NCBI RefSeq assembly: GCF_027568395.1
Contig: NZ_JANKZL010000008.1
Location: 213,772-277,771, forward strand
Direction: 5' to 3'
DNA: 64,000 nucleotides
Origin: Aminobacter sp. HY435
GTDB taxonomy: Bacteria > Pseudomonadota > Alphaproteobacteria > Rhizobiales > Rhizobiaceae
Shown here: one piece after another, positions 60,709 through 64,000 of the stretch
How positions within the stretch are numbered: position 1 is the first letter of the stretch
Layout: every line of letters begins with the position of its first letter
Notes under the pieces: generated by a model
What the model was told of the DNA's origin: nothing
The model's database searches: none
Seen by the model: only the letters and a program-made list of their open reading frames with translations
Translations under genes and position numbers: made by a program

Positions 60709-61701
60709 ATGTTGTACGCTACAGGTCTCATTCGCAGCGCGGCGCTGATCGCCGCGACTGCCGTTACCACCGTTCTGGCATCTCAGGGCGCCATGGCCGA
60801 GGACGTCAATCTGCGTTTCAGCTGGAAGCTGAAGGGTGAGTACGGCTTCTTCTACCTGGGCCAGGAAAAGGGTCTCTACAAAGACGCCGGCCTCAGCGTC
60901 ACGCTTGGCGAAGGCGCCGGTGCGCAGGCGGCCCTCGCGGCCCTTCTGCAAGGCCAGGAAGACCTTGCCGTGGTTCCTGGAATTTTTGCGATCACGGCTA
61001 TCCAGAAAGGCATGCCGGTCAAGATTATTTCCCTTTACCAGCCGGCCGCGCCCGTTGTCCTTATTTCGCATCCCGACAATCCGGTGGTCAAACCAAGCGA
61101 TCTCGAAGGGAAGTCCATCGCAAGCTCTATCGGCGAAACGTCGACGGCATACATGGACGTTTTCTGCGGCCTGAACAAAATAGACTGCAAGAAAGTCAAC
61201 AAGATCCAGATGGACAGCCAGACCCGTATTCCGCAGTTCGTGCAGAAGAAGGTCGATGTGGTTGGCGTGTACCGCACAAGCGATCTTCCTGTACTCATCG
61301 ACAAGACCTCGACCAATTTTGCTGTCCTCGACATGGAGGAATTCGGCCTCGCAGTTCCCGGCCTGGCCGTTGTCGCCAGCGCCGACGGCGTGGAGAAGAA
61401 GGGCGACGTGCTTCGCAACTTCCTTTCCGTCACCAGCAAGGCAATCGAAATGTCGCGCAGCGATCCTGCCGCGGCGACCGCCGCATTGAAGGCGGTATGG
61501 CAGGCCGGGCCGTCCGACAAGGTCGTCCGCGAGCAGGTGGAGGCGACTTCAAAGTCCATTCCGGCATCCACGGGCAAGCCTCTCGGGTGGGTCGATGAAA
61601 AGACGATTGCCGATGCGCTCAAGCTGATCGGCAGTGTCGATGAGATCGGTGAACCGAAGCCTATCTCGACCTTTTATACCAATGACCTTCTGACGCAGTG
61701 A
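60709..61701 (+). CDS. NMT1/THI5-like substrate-binding protein (importer 2)
   Basis: A 330-residue periplasmic binding protein. The signal peptide (to about residue 30, AMA) precedes VNLRFSWKLKGEYGFFYLGQEKGLY, the NMT1/THI5 opening. GLYKDAGLSVTLGEGAG and DLEGKSIASS are typical. It is clearly diverged from the importer 1 protein, so the ligand may differ. GGAGAG precedes the ATG. Confidence 0.9.
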   Translation: MLYATGLIRSAALIAATAVTTVLASQGAMAEDVNLRFSWKLKGEYGFFYLGQEKGLYKDAGLSVTLGEGAGAQAALAALLQGQEDLAVVPGIFAITAIQKGMPVKIISLYQPAAPVVLISHPDNPVVKPSDLEGKSIASSIGETSTAYMDVFCGLNKIDCKKVNKIQMDSQTRIPQFVQKKVDVVGVYRTSDLPVLIDKTSTNFAVLDMEEFGLAVPGLAVVASADGVEKKGDVLRNFLSVTSKAIEMSRSDPAAATAALKAVWQAGPSDKVVREQVEATSKSIPASTGKPLGWVDEKTIADALKLIGSVDEIGEPKPISTFYTNDLLTQ

Positions 61702-61708
61702 GGCTACG

Positions 61709-62542
61709 GTGGCGAGCACGGATGTTATCGGCGCCGGTCAGGCGCAGAAAAAGCAAGGCAACAACATGAGCAGCAAGAGGAAGTCGCGAGGACCCTGGCT
61801 GGAGCGTTATTCGGCTCTCATCCTCGCGATCGTTCTGCTCGGCGCCTGGCAGATTCTGGTTCCGTTGTCGGGGCTGTCGGAGTTCGTCCTGCCGACCCCG
61901 CTGGCTATCGCCACGCGGATCGTCAACGAACTGCCGCTGCTCGCCACCCATGGCTATGTCACGCTTTTTGAAGTGGTCGTCGGCTTTGCCATGGGGGTGC
62001 TGGTCGGCATCCCCCTGGCGCTGTCGATCTTCTATTCCAGGGCTTTCGAACGCGCCATCTACCCGATCCTGGTGGCGCTGCAGACGGTGCCCAAGGTAGC
62101 GCTGGCGCCGCTGCTGGTGCTCTATCTCGGCTATGGCTGGGCGCCCAAGATCACGCTGGCGTTCCTGATCTCGTTCTTCCCGATCGTGATCTCGACCGTC
62201 GTCGGCCTGCAGTCGCTCGACAAGAACCTGGTCAATCTCGTCCGCTCCATGGGCGCCGGCGAATGGCAGACCTTCTTCAAGGTTCGCCTGCCAGCGGCCC
62301 TGCCCAACATCTTCGGCGGGTTCAAGGTGGCGGTGTCGCTGGCGGTCATCGGTGCGGTCATCGGCGAATATGTTGCCGCCGAGCGCGGCCTTGGCTATCT
62401 GCAGCTCCAGGCCAACTCGCAGTTCGACACGACGCTGAACTTTGCCACCGTGGTGGCGATCTCGGGACTTGGCGTGATGCTGTATTTCATCATCGACACG
62501 ATCGAGGCCCGCGTCACGTACAAGCGCGACTCCGCGAAATAA
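61709..62542 (+). CDS. ABC transporter permease (SsuC-type, importer 2)
   Basis: A 277-residue permease with six helices and the coupling motif SMGAGEWQTFFKVRLPAALPN. The frame starts at GTG 61709 with GAGG before it; an ATG at 61766, after AAGG, gives a shorter protein beginning MSSKRKSRG and may be the true start. Confidence 0.9.
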   Translation: MASTDVIGAGQAQKKQGNNMSSKRKSRGPWLERYSALILAIVLLGAWQILVPLSGLSEFVLPTPLAIATRIVNELPLLATHGYVTLFEVVVGFAMGVLVGIPLALSIFYSRAFERAIYPILVALQTVPKVALAPLLVLYLGYGWAPKITLAFLISFFPIVISTVVGLQSLDKNLVNLVRSMGAGEWQTFFKVRLPAALPNIFGGFKVAVSLAVIGAVIGEYVAAERGLGYLQLQANSQFDTTLNFATVVAISGLGVMLYFIIDTIEARVTYKRDSAK

Positions 62543-62596
62543 CCGGCCCTTCAAGCGGTCCGGCAACATCTAAAACAGGTTCAGTGAGGCAATCCC

Positions 62597-63397
<801 letters not shown>

Positions 63398-63409
63398 GCC
63401 AACGGCTTT

Positions 63410-63435
63410 GGCTGCGGGGACGGCCCGCAGCCTTG
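63410..63435 (+). terminator. Probable terminator after importer 2
   Basis: A perfect 9-bp GGCTGCGGG/CCCGCAGCC stem with loop GACGG is followed by TTGT. The T run is short, so efficiency is uncertain. Confidence 0.65.
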
Positions 63436-63495
63436 TCCGTGCCCAATCGGGCGATCCACCACCTCACCAGCAATGACAAGACGACAATGAGCCAC

Positions 63496-63516
63496 CGCCG
63501 GAGGACCTCTCCGGCG
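63496..63516 (+). other. Hairpin in the pntA leader
   Basis: CGCCGGAG and CTCCGGCG pair around GACCT, 28 bases before the pntA start. It could be a leader structure or coincidental in GC-rich DNA. Confidence 0.35.
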
Positions 63517-63543
63517 GGCGTGCATCTGCGCGGGGGACCATGC

Positions 63544-64000
63544 ATGTCCGGCACCATATTCATACCTAAAGAGATTGATTTGACCGAGGGTCGGGTAGGC
63601 GCTTCGCCGGATACGGTGAAACGCCTGGTCGCGCTTGGTTTCGAGGTTGTGATCGAGGCGGGGGCGGGGACGCTGTCGCGGATACCGGATGCCGACTACG
63701 TGGCGGTGGGAGCTGTCATCGGCAAGGCGTCGGATGCGGGTCGCGCCGACGTTGTGCTGAAGGTGCGCCGGCCCTTGGAGGCCGAGGTCAAGGGCTACAA
63801 GGCGGGCGCTGCGGTGCTTGCCATCATGGATCCCTACGGCAACGATGCAGCGATCGCGGCGATGGCCAAGGCCGGTGTCACGGCATTCGCCATGGAGTTC
63901 ATGCCGCGCATCACGCGTGCCCAGGTGATGGACGTGTTGTCCTCGCAGGCCAACCTCGCCGGCTACCAGTCGGTGCTCGACGGCGCCTATGAGTACGACC
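63544..64000 (+). CDS. pntA: NAD(P) transhydrogenase alpha subunit (partial)
   Basis: The 152 visible residues begin MSGTIFIPKEIDLTEGRVG, then VIEAGAGTLSRIPDADYVAVGA, VVLKVRRPLEAE and MEFMPRITRAQ. This is the N-terminal domain of the proton-translocating transhydrogenase alpha subunit (alanine dehydrogenase-like fold). The gene runs off the window. It is probably the start of a separate pnt operon. Confidence 0.93.
   Translation, partial: MSGTIFIPKEIDLTEGRVGASPDTVKRLVALGFEVVIEAGAGTLSRIPDADYVAVGAVIGKASDAGRADVVLKVRRPLEAEVKGYKAGAAVLAIMDPYGNDAAIAAMAKAGVTAFAMEFMPRITRAQVMDVLSSQANLAGYQSVLDGAYEYD

Noticed and set aside
63496..63516. Riboswitch in the pntA leader
   Set aside because: Only one short hairpin is visible, without conserved aptamer motifs.

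Overview
The window looks like chromosome of a high-GC alphaproteobacterium of the Rhizobiales, most likely Phyllobacteriaceae (Mesorhizobium/Aminobacter-like). The support is the gene order (purH / heparinase-like / rsmB / htpX; tal / priA; atpHAGDC; leuS / lptE), a DUF1674 SDHAF4 homologue, a usg gene, an Ala/Lys-extended AtpD, and intergenic palindromes of the type common in rhizobia. The genus is inferred from family resemblance; no search was run.

Region 1 (1-36.8 kb) is mostly housekeeping. It holds the 3' end of a large NAD-glutamate dehydrogenase, a UMF1-type MFS transporter, purH, a heparinase II/III-like protein, rsmB, htpX, a succinate dehydrogenase assembly factor, two small secreted proteins, a Tad-type vWA protein, acs, usg, a DUF2235 hydrolase, a branched-chain amino acid binding protein, a Phd/VapC toxin-antitoxin pair with a readable promoter, yggS, leuS-lptE, an OLD/RecF-like ATPase, an EamA/Lrp divergent pair, tal, priA, atpHAGDC, a frameshifted CaiB-type CoA-transferase, an arsR-SRPBCC-GFA operon with a palindromic operator, a guanine-deaminase-like enzyme and an ankyrin protein. 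Between the vWA gene and acs is a 23-codon ORF whose ribosome binding site is complementary to the 16S rRNA tail over 15 nt.

Region 2 (about 36.9-63.4 kb) is a large catabolic island. It starts beside a decayed IS481-type transposase remnant. It holds two NMT1/SsuA-type ABC importers, an SDR and another Rossmann dehydrogenase, an enolase-superfamily enzyme, a creatinase-like M24 protein, an SsnA/AtzA-type amidohydrolase, a tandem glycine riboswitch ahead of a DadA-like amino acid oxidase and malate synthase G, GlcG, an opine-dehydrogenase-like and a dipicolinate-synthase-A-like protein, a hydantoinase-family enzyme, a PhyH-like protein without iron ligands, a 4-OT tautomerase, an isochorismatase-VOC fusion, a cytosine-deaminase-like enzyme, a GntR/FCD regulator, RidA and a CobW GTPase. 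Five promoter regions across the island carry the same unusual operator: a TGATCA-type element repeated with an exact 13-bp period, two or three times. One copy sits in the GntR divergent promoter, so the whole island is probably one GntR regulon. The enzymes fit import of a small nitrogen heterocycle or N-substituted amino acid, C-N hydrolysis (hydantoinase, cytosine-deaminase-like, creatinase-like, carbamoyl-hydrolase-like steps), oxidation of the resulting amino acid with RidA clearing imines, and entry of glyoxylate into central metabolism through malate synthase. The substrate is unknown.

Region 3 (63.5 kb to the end) starts pntA (transhydrogenase alpha), which runs off the window.
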